Counted from the first letter of the stretch, positions 1 through 14,093 are shown. The stretch: DNA of 64,000 nucleotides from Hydractinia symbiolongicarpus (GCF_029227915.1 NC_079880.1:2482001-2546000); one strand, 5' to 3'. A program made the numbers and translations. Notes: a model not told the origin generated them from the letters alone.

Positions 1-804
1 CGGGCTTGGCCCGTATAGTCAAAAGTATACAAAGATAGTACCCAGGGAGTAAACTCATTTCCAGAAAGATTTTTTAAATTATTTTTTCACCACTAAAACG
101 CATAAGACTTGTAGTTTTTAAAAATGTTTTCATTTTTGATGAGACGCTGAATAAAAGAAGTTTAATCGCCGGCAAACGAAAACCTGCGATTTCCCGTAAA
201 TCCCGGACTCGTCCCGTATAGTCAAAAGTATACAAAGAAAGTACCAAGGGTGTAAACTCATTTCCCGAACTATTTTTTAAATTATTATTTCACCACTAAA
301 GCCCATGAGACTTGTAGTATTTAAAAATATTTTCATTTTTGATGAGACGCTGAATAAAAGAAGTTTAATCGCCGGCAAACGAAAACCCGCGACTTCCCGT
401 AAATCCCGGACTCGCCCCGTATAGTCAAAAGTATACAAAGAAAGTACCCAGGGTGTAAACTCATTTCCCGAACGCTTTTTTAAATTATTATTTCACCACT
501 AAAGCCCATGAGACTTGTAGTATTTAAAAATATTTTCATTTTTGATGAGACGCTGAATAAAAGAAGTGTAATCCCCGGCAAACGAAAACCCGCGACTTCC
601 CGTAAATCCCGGACTGGGCCCGTATAGTCAAAAGTATACAAAGAAAGTACCCAGGGAGTAAACGCATTTCCCGAACGATTTTTTAAATTTTTTTTTACCA
701 CTAAAACGCATGAGACTTGTAGTTTTTAAAAATGTTTTCATTTTTGATGAGACGCTGAATAAAAGAAGTTTAATTGCCGGCAAACGAAAACCCGCGTCTT
801 CCCG

Positions 805-3757
805 TAAATCCCGGACTCGGCCCGTATAGTCAAAAGTATACAAAGAAAGTACCCAGGGAGTAAACTCATTTCATAAACGATATTTTAAATTAATTTTCAC
901 CACTAAAACGCATTGTATTTGTAGATTTCAGAAATGTTTTCATTTTTGATGAGACGCTTAATGAAAGTTGTTTAATCGCCGGCAAACGAAAACCCGCGAT
1001 TTCCCGTAAATCACGGGCTTGGCCCGTATAGTCGAATGTATACAAAGAAAGTACCCTGTGAGTAAACTCATTTCCAGAACGATTTTTTAATTTATTTTTT
1101 CAACACTAAAACGCATGAGACTTGTAGTTTTCAAAAATGTTTTCATTTTTGATGAGACGCTTAATGAAAGAGGTTTAATCGCCGACAAACGAAAACCCGA
1201 GATTTCCCGTAAATCCCGGGCTTGGCCCGTATAGTCAAAAGTATACAAAGATAGTACCCAGGGAGTAAACTCATTTCCAGAACGATTTTTTAAATTATTT
1301 TTTCACCACTAAAACGCATAAGACTTGTAGTTTTTAAAAATGTTTTCATTTTTGATGAGACGCTGAATAAAAGAAGTTTAATCGCCGGTAAACGAAAACC
1401 TGCGATTTCCAGTAAATCCCGGACTCGGCCCGTATAGTCAAAAGTATACAAAGAAAGTACCCGGGGTGTAAACTCATTTCCCGAACGATTTTTTTAATTA
1501 TTATTTCACCACTAAAGCCCATGAGACTTGTAGTTCTTAAAAATATTTTCATTTTTGATGAGACGCTGAATAAAAGAAGTTTAATTGCCGGAAAACTAAA
1601 ACCTGCGACTTCCCGTAAATCCTGGACTCGGCCCGTATAGTCAAAAGTATACAAAGAAAGTACCCAGGGAGTAAACTCATTTCCCGAACGATTTTTAAAA
1701 TTAATTTTCACCACTAAAACGCATGAGCCTTGTAGTTTTTAAAAATGTTTTCATTTTTGATGAGACGCTGAATAAAAGAAGTTTAATCGCCGGCAAACGA
1801 AAACCTGCGACTTCCCGTAAATCCCGGACTCGGCCCGTATAGTCAAAAGTATACAAAGAAAGTACCCAGGGAGTAAACTCATTTCATAAACGATATTTTA
1901 AATTAATTTTCACCACTAAAACGCATTGTATTTGTAGATTTCAGAAATATTTTCATTTTTGATGAGACGCTTAATGAAAGTTGTTTAATCGCCGGCAAAC
2001 GAAAACCCGCGATTTCCCGTAAATCACGGGCTTGGCCCGTATAGTCGAATGTATACAAAGAAAGTACCCTGTGAGTAAACTCATTTCCAGAACGATTTTT
2101 TAATTTATTTTTTCAACACTAAAACGCATGAGACTTGTAGTTTTCAAAAATGTTTTCATTTTTGATGAGACGCTTAATGAAAGAGGTTTAATCGCCGACA
2201 AACGAAAACCCGAGATTTCCCGTAAATCCCGGGCTTGGCCCGTATAGTCAAAAGTATACAAAGATAGTACCCAGGGAGTAAACTCATTTCCAGAACGATT
2301 TTTTAAATTATTTTTTCACCACTAAAACGCATAAGACTTGTAGTTTTTAAAAATGTTTTCATTTTTGATGAGACGCTGAATAAAAGAAGTTTAATCGCCG
2401 GTAAACGAAAACCTGCGATTTCCAGTAAATCCCGGACTCGGCCCGTATAGTCAAAAGTATACAAAGAAAGTACCCGGGGTGTAAACTCATTTCCCGAACG
2501 ATTTTTTTAATTATTATTTCACCACTAAAGCCCATGAGACTTGTAGTTCTTAAAAATATTTTCATTTTTGATGAGACGCTGAATAAAAGAAGTTTAATTG
2601 CCGGAAAACTAAAACCTGCGACTTCCCGTAAATCCTGGACTCGGCCCGTATAGTCAAAAGTATACAAAGAAAGTACCCAGGGAGTAAACTCATTTCCCGA
2701 ACGATTTTTAAAATTAATTTTCACCACTAAAACGCATGAGCCTTGTAGTTTTTAAAAATGTTTTCATTTTTGATGAGACGCTGAATAAAAGAAGTTTAAT
2801 TGCAGGCAAACGAAAACCCGCGTCTTCCCGTAAATCCCGGACTCGGCCCGTATAGTCAAAAGTATACAAAGAAAGTACCCAGGGAGTAAACTCATTTCAT
2901 AAACGATATTTTAAATTAATTTTCACCACTAAAACGCATGAGACTTGTAGATTTCAGAAATGTTTTCATTTTTGATGAGACGCTTAATGAAAGTTGTTTA
3001 ATCGCCGGCAAACGAAAACCCGCGATTTCCCGTAAATCACGGGCTTGGCCCGTATAGTCGAATGTATACAAAGAAAGTACCCTGTGAGTAAACTCATTTC
3101 CAGAACGATTTTTTAATTTATTTTTTCAACACTAAAACGCATGAGACTTGTAGTTTTCAAAAATGTTTTCATTTTTGATGAGACGCTTAATGAAAGAGGT
3201 TTAATCGCCGGCAAACGAAAACCCGAGATTTCCCGTAAATCCCGGGCTTGGCCCGTATAGTCAAAAGTATACAAAGATAGTACCCAGGGAGTAAACTCAT
3301 TTCCAGAACGATTTTTTAAATTATTTTTTCACCACTAAAACGCATAAGACTTGTAGTTTTTAAAAATGTTTTCATTTTTGATGAGACGCTGAATAAAAGA
3401 AGTTTAATCGCCGGCAAACGAAAACCTGCGATTTCCAGTAAATCCCGGACTCGGCCCGTATAGTCAAAAGTATACAAAGAAAGTACCCGGGGTGTAAACT
3501 CATTTCCCGAACGATTTTTTAAATTATTATTTCACCACTAAAGCCCATGAGACTTGTAGTTTTTAAAAATGTTTTCATTTTTGATGAGACGCTGAATAAA
3601 AGAAGTTTAATTGCCGGCAAACTAAAACCTGCGACTTCCCGTAAATCCTGGACTCGGCCCGTATAGTCAAAAGTATACAAAGAAAGTACCCAGGAAGTAA
3701 ACTCATTTCCCGAACGATTTTTAAAATTAATTTTCACCACTAAAACGCATGAGCCTT
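805..3757 (+). repeat. 1,013-bp HOR (5 monomers), three tandem units
   Basis: Three successive units have a 1,013-bp period, about 805-1,817, 1,818-2,830 and 2,831-3,757; the last is cut slightly short. Landmarks that repeat at exactly 1,013 bp include the E-type cat site at 911, 1,924 and 2,937, the B marker at 1,160, 2,173 and 3,186, and the gaacg site at 2,496 and 3,509. Unit length is 5 x 203 minus 2. A few substitutions separate the units, for example cattgtattt in units 1 and 2 against catgagactt in unit 3. The pattern ends where a gagccttgtagttttcag monomer joins a B-like unit. Confidence 0.88.
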
Positions 3758-4650
3758 GTAGTTTTCAGAAATGTTTTCATTTTTGATGAGACGCTTAATG
3801 AAATTTGTTTAATCGCCGGCAAACGAAAACCCGCGATTTCCCGTAAATCCCGGGCTTGGCCCGTATAGTCGAATGTATACAAAGAAAGTACCCTGTGAGT
3901 AAACTCATTTCCGAAACGATTTTTTCAATTATCTTTTCACCACTAAAACGCATGAGACTTGCAGTTTTCAAAAATGTTTTCATTTATGATGAGACGTTTA
4001 ATAAAAGAGGTTTAATCGCCAGCAAACGAAATCCCCCGATTTCCCGTAAATCCCGAGCTTGGCCCGTATATTCGAATGTATACAAAGAAAGTACCCTGTG
4101 AGTAAACTCATTTCCAGAACGATTTTTTAATTTATTTTTTCAACACTAAAACGCATGAGACTTGTAGTTTTCAAAAATGTTTTCATTTTTGATGAGACGC
4201 TTAATGAAAGAGGTTTAATCGCCGGCAAACGAAAACCCGAGATTTCCCGTAAATCCCGGGCTTGGCCCGTATAGTCAAAAGTATACAAAAATAGTACCCA
4301 GGGAGTAAACTCATTTCCTGAAAGCGATTTTTTAATTTATTTTTTCACCACTAAAACGCATGAGACTTGTAGTTTTCAAAAATGTTTTCATTTTTGATGA
4401 GACGCTGAATAAAAGAAGTTTAATCGCCGGCAAACGAAAACCTGCGATTTCCCGTAAATTCCGGACTCGGCCCGTATAGTCAAAAGTATACAAAGAAAGT
4501 ACCCAGGGAGTAAAGTAATTTCCCAAACGATTTTTTGAATTATTATTTCACCACAAAAGCCCATGAGACTTGTAGTTTTTAAAAATGTTTTCATTTTTGA
4601 TGAGACGCTGAATAAAAGAAGTTTAATCGCCGGCAAACGAAAACCCGCGA
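2750..4650 (+). repeat. 1.9-kb block, copy 1 (second copy at about 7.62-9.53 kb)
   Basis: Landmarks in this block recur 4,871 bp downstream (24 monomers minus 1 bp): cgtcttcccg at 2,821 and 7,692, the E-type atg at 2,938 and 7,809, the F monomer at about 4.03 and 8.90 kb, and the 2-bp-long tttcctgaaagcg junction. The left break is near 2.75/7.62 kb and the right break near 4.65/9.53 kb. A shorter intermediate copy lies at about 6.60-7.57 kb. Confidence 0.82.
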
Positions 4651-6599
4651 TTTCCCGTAAATCCCGGACTCGGCCCGTATGGTCAAAAGTATACAAAGAA
4701 AGTACCCAGGGAGTAAACTCATTTCCCGAACGATTTTTTAAATTATTTTTTCACCACTAAAACGCATTGGACTTGTAGATTTCGGAAATGTTTTCATTTT
4801 TGATGAGACGCTTAATGAAAGTTGTTTAATCGCCGGCAAACGAAAACCCGCGATTTCCCGTAAATCACGGGCTTGGCCCGTATAGTGGAATGTATACAAA
4901 GAAAGTACCCTGTGAGTAAACTCATTTCCAGAACGATTTTTTAATTTATTTTTTCAACACTAAAACGCATGAGACTTGTAGTTTTCAAAAATGTTTTCAT
5001 TTTTGATGAGACGCTTAATGAAAGAGGTTTAATCGCCGGCAAACGAAAACCCGAGATTTCCCGTAAATCCCGGGCTTGGCCCGTATAGTCAAAAGTATAC
5101 AAAGATAGTACCCAGGGAGTAAACTCATTTCCAGAACGATTTTTTAAATTATTTTTTCACCACTAAAACGCATAAGACTTGTAGTTTTTAAAAATGTTTT
5201 CATTTTTGATGAGACGCTGAATAAAAGAAGTTTAATCGCCGGCAAACGAAAACCTGCGATTTCCAGTAAATCCCGGACTCGGCCCGTATAGTCAAAAGTA
5301 TACAAAGAAAGTACCCGGGGTGTAAACTCATTTCCCGAACGATTTTTTTAATTATTATTTCACAACTAAAGCCCATGAGACTTGTAGTTTTTAAAAATGT
5401 TTTCATTTTTGATGAGACGCTGAATAAAAGAAGTTTAATTGCCGGCAAACGAAAACCCGCGTCTTCCCGTAAATCCCGGACTCGGCCCGTATAGTCAAAA
5501 GTATACAAAGAAAGTACCCAGGGAGTAAACTCATTTCATAAACGATATTTTAAATTAATTTTCACCACTAAAACGCATGAGACTTGTAGATTTCAGAAAT
5601 GTTTTCATTTTTGATGAGACGCTTAATGAAAGTTGTTTAATCGCCGGCAAACGAAAACCCGCGATTTCCCGTAAATCACGGGCTTGGCCCGTATAGTCGA
5701 ATGTATACAAAGAAAGTACCCTGTGAGTAAACTCATTTCCAGAACGATTTTTTAATTTATTTTTTCAACACTAAAACGCATGAGACTTGTAGTTTTCAAA
5801 AATGTTTTCATTTTTGATGAGACGCTTAATGAAAGAGGTTTAATCGCCGGCAAACGAAAACCCGAGATTTCCCGTAAATCCCGGGCTTGGCCCGTATAGT
5901 CAAAAGTATACAAAGATAGTACCCAGGGAGTAAACTCATTTCCAGAACGATTTTTTAAATTATTTTTTCACCACTAAAACGCATAAGACTTGTAGTTTTT
6001 AAAAATGTTTTCATTTTTGATGAGACGCTGAATAAAAGAAGTTTAATCGCCGGCAAACGAAAACCTGCGATTTCCAGTAAATTCCGGACTCGGCCCGTAT
6101 AGTCAAAAGTATACAAAGAAAGTAACCGGGGTATAAACTCATTTCCCGAACGATTTTTTAAATTATTATTTCACCACTAAAGCCCATGAGACTTGTAGTT
6201 TTTAAAAATGTTTACATTTTTGATGAGACGCTGAATAAAAGAAGTTTAATTGCCGACAAACTAAAACCTGCGACTTCCCGTAAATCCTGGACTCGGCCCG
6301 TATAGTCAAACGTATACAAAGAAAGTACCCAGGAAGTAAACTTATTTCCCGAACGATTTTTAAAATTAATTTTCACCACTAAAACGCATGAGCCTTGTAG
6401 TTTTTAAAAATGTTTTCATTTTTGATGAGACGCTGAATAAAAGAAGTTTAATTGCCGGCAAACGAAAACCCGCGTCTTCCCGTAAATCCCGGACTCGGCC
6501 CGTATAGTCAAAAGTATACAAAGAAAGTACCCAGGGAGTAAACTCATTTCATAAACGATATTTTAAATTAATTTTCACCACTAAAACGCATGAGACTTG

Positions 6600-7570
6600 T
6601 AGTTTTCAGAAATGTTTTCATTTTTGATGAGACGCTTAATGAAATTTGTTTAATCGCCGGCAAACGAAAACCTGCAATTTCCCGTAAATCCCGGGCTTGG
6701 CCCGTATAGTCGAATGTATACAAAGAAAGTACCCTGTGAGTAAACTCATTTCCGAAACGATTTTTTCAATTATCTTTTCACCACTAAAACGCATGAGACT
6801 TGCAGTTTTCAAAAATGTTTTCATTTATGATGAGACGTTTAATAAAAGAGGTTTAATCGCCAGCAAACGAAATCCCCCGATTTCCCGTAAATCCCGAGCT
6901 TGGCCCGTATATTCGAATGTATACAAAGAAAGTACCCTGTGAGTAAACTCATTTCCAGAACGATTTTTTAATTTATTTTTTCAACACTAAAACGCATGAG
7001 ACTTGTAGTTTTCAAAAATGTTTTCATTTTTGATGAGACGCTTAATGAAAGAGGTTTAATCGCCGGCAAACGAAAACCCGAGATTTCCCGTAAATCCCGG
7101 GCTTGGCCCGTATAGTCAAAAGTATACAAAGATAGTACCCAGGGAGTAAACTCATTTCCTGAAAGCGATTTTTTAATTTATTTTTTCACCACTAAAACGC
7201 ATGAGACTTGTAGTTTTCAAAAATGTTTTCATTTTTGATGAGACGCTGAATAAAAGAAGTTTAATCGCCGGCAAACGAAAACCTGCGATTTCCCGTAAAT
7301 CCCGGACTCGGCCCGTATAGTCAAAAGTATACAAAGAAAGTACCCAGGGAGTAAAGTAATTTCCCAAACGATTTTTTGAATTATTATTTCACCACAAAAG
7401 CCCATGAGACTTGTAGTTTTTAAAAATGTTTTCATTTTTGATGAGACGCTGAATAAAAGAAGTTTAATCACCGGCAAACGAAAACCCGCGATTTCCCGTA
7501 AATCCCGGACTCGGCCCGTATGGTCAAAAGTATACAAAGAAAGTACCCAGGGAGTAAACTCATTTCCCAA
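6600..7570 (+). repeat. About 1-kb F-containing block, middle copy
   Basis: This block matches about 3.76-4.73 kb at an offset of 2,841 bp (14 monomers minus 1) and part of the copy ending near 9.53 kb at 2,030 bp. It holds the F monomer with gaaatcccccgatttcccg and the 2-bp-long tttcctgaaagcg junction. On the right, the match ends where this copy continues with attatttcaccactaaagcc while the first copy continues with attttttcaccactaaaacg. Confidence 0.8.
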
Positions 7571-7619
7571 ACGATTTTTTAAATTATTATTTCACCACTA
7601 AAGCCCATGAGACTTGTAG

Positions 7620-9530
7620 TTTTTAAAAATGTTTTCATTTTTGATGAGACGCTGAATAAAAGAAGTTTAATCGCCGGCAAACGAAAACCCGCGTCTTCCC
7701 GTAAATCCCGGACTCGGCCCGTATAGTCAAAAGTATACAAAGAAAGTACCCAGGGAGTAAACTCATTTCATAAACGATATTTTAAATTAATTTTCACCAC
7801 TAAAACGCATGAGACTTGTAGATTTCAGAAATGTTTTCATTTTTGATGAGACGCTTAATGAAAGTTGTTTAATCGCCGGCAAACGAAAACCCGCGATTTC
7901 CCGTAAATCACGGGCTTGGCCCGTATAGTCGAATGTATACAAAGAAAGTACCCTGTGAGTAAACTCATTTCCAGAACGATTTTTTAATTTATTTTTTCAA
8001 CACTAAAACGCATGAGACTTGTAGTTTTCAAAAATGTTTTCATTTTTGATGAGACGCTTAATGAAAGAGGTTTAATCGCCGGCAAACGAAAACCCGAGAT
8101 TTCCCGTAAATCCCGGGCTTGGCCCGTATAGTCAAAAGTATACAAAGATAGTACCCAGGGAGTAAACTCATTTCCAGAACGATTTTTTAAATTATTTTTT
8201 CACCACTAAAACGCATAAGACTTGTAGTTTTTAAAAATGTTTTCATTTTTGATGAGACGCTGAATAAAAGAAGTTTAATCGCCGGCAAACGAAAACCTGC
8301 GATTTCCAGTAAATCCCGGACTCGGCCCGTATAGTCAAAAGTATACAAAGAAAGTACCCGGGGTGTAAACTCATTTCCCGAACGATTTTTTAAATTATTA
8401 TTTAACCACTAAAGCCCATGAGACTTGTAGTTTTTAAAAATGTTTTCATTTTTGATGAGACGCTGAATAAAAGAAGTTTAATTGCCGGCAAACTAAAACC
8501 TGCGACTTCCCGTAAATCCTGGACTCGGCCCGTATAGTCAAAAGTATACAAAGAAAGTACCCAGGAAGTAAACTCATTTCCCGAACGATTTTTAAAATTA
8601 ATTTTCACCACTAAAACGCATGAGCCTTGTAGTTTTCAGAAATGTTTTCATTTTTGATGAGACGCTTAATGAAATTTGTTTAATCGCCGGCAAACGAAAA
8701 CCCGCGATTTCCCGTAAATCCCGGGCTTGGCCCGTATAGTCGAATGTATACAAAGAAAGTACCCTGTGAGTAAACTCATTTCCGAAACGATTTTTTCAAT
8801 TATCTTTTCACCACTAAAACGCATGAGACTTGCAGTTTTCAAAAATGTTTTCATTTATGATGAGACGTTTAATAAAAGAGGTTTAATCGCCAGCAAACGA
8901 AATCCCCCGATTTCCCGTAAATCCCGAGCTTGGCCCGTATATTCGAATGTATACAAAGAAAGTACCCTGTGAGTAAACTCATTTCCAGAACGATTTTTTA
9001 ATTTATTTTTTCAACACTAAAACGCATGAGACTTGTAGTTTTCAAAAATGTTTTCATTTTTGATGAGACGCTTAATGAAAGAGGTTTAATCGCCGGCAAA
9101 CGAAAACCCGAGATTTCCCGTAAATCCCGGGCTTGGCCCGTATAGTCAAAAGTATACAAAGATAGTACCCAGGGAATAAACTCATTTCCTGAAAGCGATT
9201 TTTTAATTTATTTTTTCACCACTAAAACGCATGAGACTTGTAGTTTTCAAAATTGTTTTCATTTTTGATGAGACGCTGAATAAAAGAAGTTTAATCGCCG
9301 GCAAACGAAAACCTGCGATTTCCCGTAAATCCCGGACTCGGCCCGTATAGTCAAAAATATACAAAGAAAGTACCCAGGGAGTAAAGTAATTTCCCAAACG
9401 ATTTTTTGAATTATTATTTCACCACAAAAGCCCATGAGACTTGTAGTTTTTAAAAATGTTTTCATTTTTGATGAGACGCTGAATAAAAGAAGTTTAATCG
9501 CCGGCAAACGAAAACCAGCGATTTCCCGTA
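7620..9530 (+). repeat. 1.9-kb block, copy 2
   Basis: This is the downstream copy of the block at about 2.75-4.65 kb, offset 4,871 bp. It ends where cccgtaaatctcgggcttgg begins, the join to the monomers that open the core domain. Confidence 0.82.
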
Positions 9531-9599
9531 AATCTCGGGCTTGGCCGGTATAGTTGAATGTATACAAGGAAAGTACCCTGTGAGTAAACTCATTTCCAA

Positions 9600-11310
9600 A
9601 ACGATTTTTTAAATTATCTTTTCAACACTAAAACGCATGAGACTTGTAGTTTTCAAAAATGTTTTTATTTTTGATGAGACGCTGAATAAAAGAAGTTTAA
9701 TCGCCGGCAAACGAAAACCCGCCATTTCCCGTAAACCCCGGACTCGGTCCGTATAATCAAAAGTATACAAAGAAAGTACCCAGGGAGTAAACTCATTTCC
9801 CGAACGATTTTTTAAATTATTTTTTCACCACTAAAACGCATGAGACTTGTAGTTTTCAAAAATGTTTTCATTTTTGATGAGACGCTGAATGAAAGAAGTT
9901 TAATTGCCGGCAAACGAAAACCCGCGACTTCCCGTAAATCCCGGACTCGGCCCGTATAGTCAAAAGTATACAAAGAAAGTACCCAGGGAGTAAACTCATT
10001 TCCCGAACGATTTTTTTAATTATATTTTCACCACTAATACGCATGAGACTTGTAGTTTTCAAAAATGTTTTCATTTTTGATGAGACGCTGAATGAAAGAA
10101 GTTTAATCGCCGGCAGACGAAAACCTGCGATTTCCCGTAAATCCCGGACTCGGCCCGTATAGTCAAAAGTATAATAAGAAAGTACCCAGGGTGTAAACTC
10201 ATTTCCCGAACGATTTTTTAAATTATTATTTCACCACTAAAGCCCATGAGACTTGTAGTTTTTAAAAATGTTTTCATTTTTGATGAGACGCTGAATAAAA
10301 GAAATTTAATCGCCAGCAAACGAAAACCCGCCATTTCCCGTAAACACTGGACTCGGCCCGTATAACCAAAAGTATACAAAGAAGATACCCAGGGAGTAAA
10401 CTCATTTCCCGAACGATTTTTTAAATTATTTTTTCACCACTAAAACGCATGAGACTTGTAGTTTTCAAAAATGTTTTCATTTTTGATGAGACGCTTAATG
10501 AAAGAGGTTTAATCGCCGGAAAACGAAAACCCGCGATTTCCCGTAAATCCCGGGCTTGGCCCGTATAGTTAAATGTATACAAAGAAAGTACCCAGGGAGT
10601 AAACTCATTTCCCGAACGATTTTTTAAATTATTTTTTCACCACTAAAACGCATGAGACTTGTAGTTTTCAAAAATGTTTTCATTTTTGATGAGACGGTGA
10701 ATAAAAGAAGTTTAATCGCCGGCAAACAAAAACCCGCCATTTCCCGTAAACCCCGGACTCGGCCCGCACAGTCAAAAGTATACAAAGAAAGTACCCAGGG
10801 AGTAAAATTATTTCCCGAACGATTTTTTAAATTATTTTTTCACCACTAAAACGCATGAGACTTGTAGTTTTCAAAAATGTTTTCATTTTTGAAGAGACGC
10901 TGAATGAAAGAAGTTTAATCGCCGGCAAACGAAAACCCGCGACTTCCCGTAAATCCCGGACTCGGCCCGTATAGTCAAAAGTATACAAAGAAAGTACCCA
11001 GGGAGTAAACTCATTTCCCGAACGATTTTTTAAATTATATTTTCACCACTAATACGCATGAGACTTGTAGTTTTCAAAAATGTTTTCATTTTTGATGAGA
11101 CGCTGAATGAAAGAAGTTTAATCGCCGGCAGACGAAAACCTGCGATTTCCCGTAAATCCCGGACTCGGCCCGTATAGTCAAAAGTATAATAAGAAAGTAC
11201 CCAGGGTGTAAACTCATTTCCCGAACGATTTTTTACATTATTATTTCGCCACTAAAGCCCATGAGACTTGTAGTTTTTAAAAATGTTTTCATTTTTGATG
11301 AGACGCTGAA
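9600..11310 (+). repeat. 1.7-kb block, copy 1 (second copy at about 20.56-22.27 kb)
   Basis: Landmarks repeat at an offset of 10,962 bp (54 monomers), for example the gacggtg-containing monomer starting its atg at 10,652 and 21,614. Copy 2 has small differences such as gataagacg for gatgagacg and catctttgaagag. The left break is near 9.6/20.56 kb. The right break is where copy 1 continues as a D monomer and copy 2 as an A monomer (about 11.31/22.27 kb). Confidence 0.78.
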
Positions 11311-14093
11311 TAAAAGAAATTTAATCGCCAGCAAACGAAAACCCGCCATTTCCCGTAAACCCTGAACTCGGCCCGTATAACCAAAAGTATACAAAGAAAG
11401 TACCCAGGGAGTAAACTCATTTCCCGAACGATTTTTTAAATTATTTTTTCACCACTGAAACGCATGAGACTTGTAGTTTTCAAAAATGTTTTCATTTCTG
11501 ATGAGACGCTTAATGAAAGAGGTTTAATCGCCGGAAAACGAAAACCCGCGATTTCCCGTAAATCCCGGGCTTGGCCCGTATAGTCGAATGTATACAAAGA
11601 AAGTACCCTGTGAGTAAACTCATTTCCAGAACGATTTTTTAAATTAATTTTTCACCACTAAAACGCATAAGACTTGTAGTTTTTATAAATGTTTTCATTT
11701 TTGATGAGACGCTGAATAAAAGAAGTTTAATCGCCGGCAAACAAAAACCCGCCATTTCCCGTAAACCCCGCACTCGGCCCGCATAGTCAAAAGTATACAA
11801 AGAAAGTACCCAGGGAGTAAAATTATTTCCCGAACGATTTTTTAAATTATTATTTCACCACTAAAACGCATGAGACTTGTAGTTTTCAAGAGTGTTTTCA
11901 TTTTTGATGAGACGCTGAATAAAAAAAGTTTAATCGCCGGCAAACGAAAACCTGCGATTTCCTGTAAATCGCGGACTCGGCCCGTATAGTCAAAAGTATA
12001 CAAAGAAAGTACCCAGAGAGTAAACTCATTTCCAGAACGATTTTTTAAATTATTTTTTCACCATTAAAACGCATAAGACTTGTAATTTTTAAAAATGTTT
12101 TCATTTTTGATGAGACGCTGATTAAAAAAGGTTTAATCGCCGGCAAACGAAAACCTGCGATTTCCCGTAAATCCCGAACTCGGCCCGTATAGTCAAAAGT
12201 ATACAAAGAAAGTACCCAGAGAGTAAACTCATTTCCAGAACGATTTTTTAAATTATTTTTTCACCATTAAAACGCATAAGACTTGTAATTTTTAAAAATG
12301 TTTTCATTTTTGATGAGACGCTGATTAAAAAAGGTTTAATCGCCGGCAAACGAAAACCTGCGATTTCCCGTAAATCCCGAACTCGGCCCGTATAGTCAAA
12401 AGTATACAAAGAAAGTACCCAGGGTGTAAACTCATTTCCCGAACGATTTTTTAAATTATTTTTTAACCACTAAAACGCATGAGACTTGTAGTTTTCAAAA
12501 ATGTTTTCATTTTTGATGAGACGCTGAATAAAAGAAGTTTAATCGCCGGCAAACGAAAACCTGCGATTTCCCGTAAATCCCGTACTCGGCCCGTATAGTC
12601 CAAAGTATACAAAGAAAGTACCCAGGGAGTAAACTCATTTCCCAAACGATTTTTTAAATTATTATTTCACCACTAAAGCCCATGAGACTTGTAGTTTTTA
12701 AAAATGTTTTCATTTTTGATGAGACGCTGAATAAAAGAAGTTTAATCGCCGGCAAACGAAAACCCGCAATTTCCCGTAAATCCCGGTCTCGGCCCGTATA
12801 GTCAAAAGTATACAAGGAAAGTACCCAGTGAGTAAACTCATTTCCCTAACGATTTTTTAAATTATTTTTTCACCATTAAAACGCATAAGACTTGTAGTTT
12901 TTAAAAATGTTTTCATTTTTGATGAGACGCTGAATAAAAAAAGTTTAATCGCCGGCAAACGATAACCTGCGATTTCCCGTAAATCCCGGACTCGGCCCGT
13001 ATAGTCAAAAGTATACAAAGAAAGTACCCAGGGTGTAAACTCATTTCCCGAACGATTTTTTAAATTAATTTTTCACCACTAAAACGCATAAGACTTGTAG
13101 TTTTTATAAATGTTTTCATTTTTGATGAGACGCTGAATAAAAGAAGTTTAATCGCCGGCAAACAAAAACCCGCCATTTCCCGTAAACCCCGCACTCGGCC
13201 CGCATAGTCAAAAGTATACAAAGAAAGTACCCAGGGAGTAAAATTATTTCCCGAACGATTTTTTAAATTATTATTTCACCACTAAAACGCATGAGACTTG
13301 TAGTTTTCAAGAGTGTTTTCATTTTTGATGAGACGCTGAATAAAAAAAGTTTAATCGCCGGCAAACGAAAACCTGCGATTTCCTGTAAATCGCGGACTCG
13401 GCCCGTATAGTCAAAAGTATACAAAGAAAGTACCCAGAGAGTAAACTCATTTCCAGAACGATTTTTTAAATTATTTTTTCACCATTAAAACGCATAAGAC
13501 TTGTAATTTTTAAAAATGTTTTCATTTTTGATGAGACGCTGATTAAAAAAGGTTTAATCGCCGGCAAACGAAAACCTGCGATTTCCCGTAAATCCCGAAC
13601 TCGGCCCGTATAGTCAAAAGTATACAAAGAAAGTACCCAGGGTGTAAACTCATTTCCCGAACGATTTTTTAAATTATTTTTTAACCACTAAAACGCATGA
13701 GACTTGTAGTTTTCAAAAATGTTTTCATTTTTGATGAGACGCTGAATAAAAGAAGTTTAATCGCCGGCAAACGAAAACCTGCGATTTCCCGTAAATCCCG
13801 TACTCGGCCCGTATAGTCCAAAGTATACAAAGAAAGTACCCAGGGAGTAAACTCATTTCCCAAACGATTTTTTAAATTATTATTTCACCACTAAAGCCCA
13901 TGAGACTTGTAGTTTTTAAAAATGTTTTCATTTTTGATGAGACGCTGAATAAAAGAAGTTTAATCGCCGGCAAACGAAAACCCGCAATTTCCCGTAAATC
14001 CCGGTCTCGGCCCGTATAGTCAAAAGTATACAAGGAAAGTACCCAGTGAGTAAACTCATTTCCCTAACGATTTTTTAAATTATTTTTTTACCA
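10440..14093 (+). repeat. 3,654-bp segmental tandem duplication, copy 1
   Basis: This is an 18-monomer block directly followed by its copy at 14,094-17,747. Markers at exactly 3,654 bp include gttaaatgtatac (10,569 and 14,223), tttttgaagagacg, ttttttacattattatttcg (near 11,229 and 14,883), aaccctgaactcgg, and the ttaaccactaaaacg monomers (12,463 and 16,117; 13,681 and 17,335). I saw almost no differences between copies, so the duplication is recent. Internally, subsegments repeat at 1,421 and 1,218 bp. Confidence 0.9.

Larger units (their letters stand above)
1..9430 (+). repeat. Left domain: heterogeneous A/B/E/F monomers with indels
   Basis: This stretch holds only satellite monomers, but their lengths vary. 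From the landmark at 305 to that at 7,404 the array is 6 bp short of 35 full monomers. Length variants include the E-associated tttcataaacgatatttt junctions (1 bp short), gatttttaaaattaatttt junctions (1 bp short), and tttcctgaaagcg junctions near 4,316, 7,157 and 9,187 (2 bp long). Families E (gtagatttcagaaatg, near 920, 1,935, 2,950, 4,778, 5,590 and 7,820) and F (cgagcttggcccgtatattc, near 4,055, 6,895 and 8,925) occur only here. There are no genes. Confidence 0.9.

Noticed and set aside
1346-1714. 122-codon reverse-strand frame with an identical translation at 2,359-2,727, as a duplicated gene
   Set aside because: The identity is explained by the 1,013-bp HOR. The frame crosses monomer boundaries only because of local 1-bp length variants.
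10652-10849. Forward-strand 65-codon frame starting MRLVVFKNVF, repeated at 14,306, 21,614, 23,441, 25,877 and 27,501
   Set aside because: It overlaps the reverse-strand frames, is present only where a monomer variant removes a stop, and repeats at exact multiples of 203 bp. It is a shadow of the satellite.
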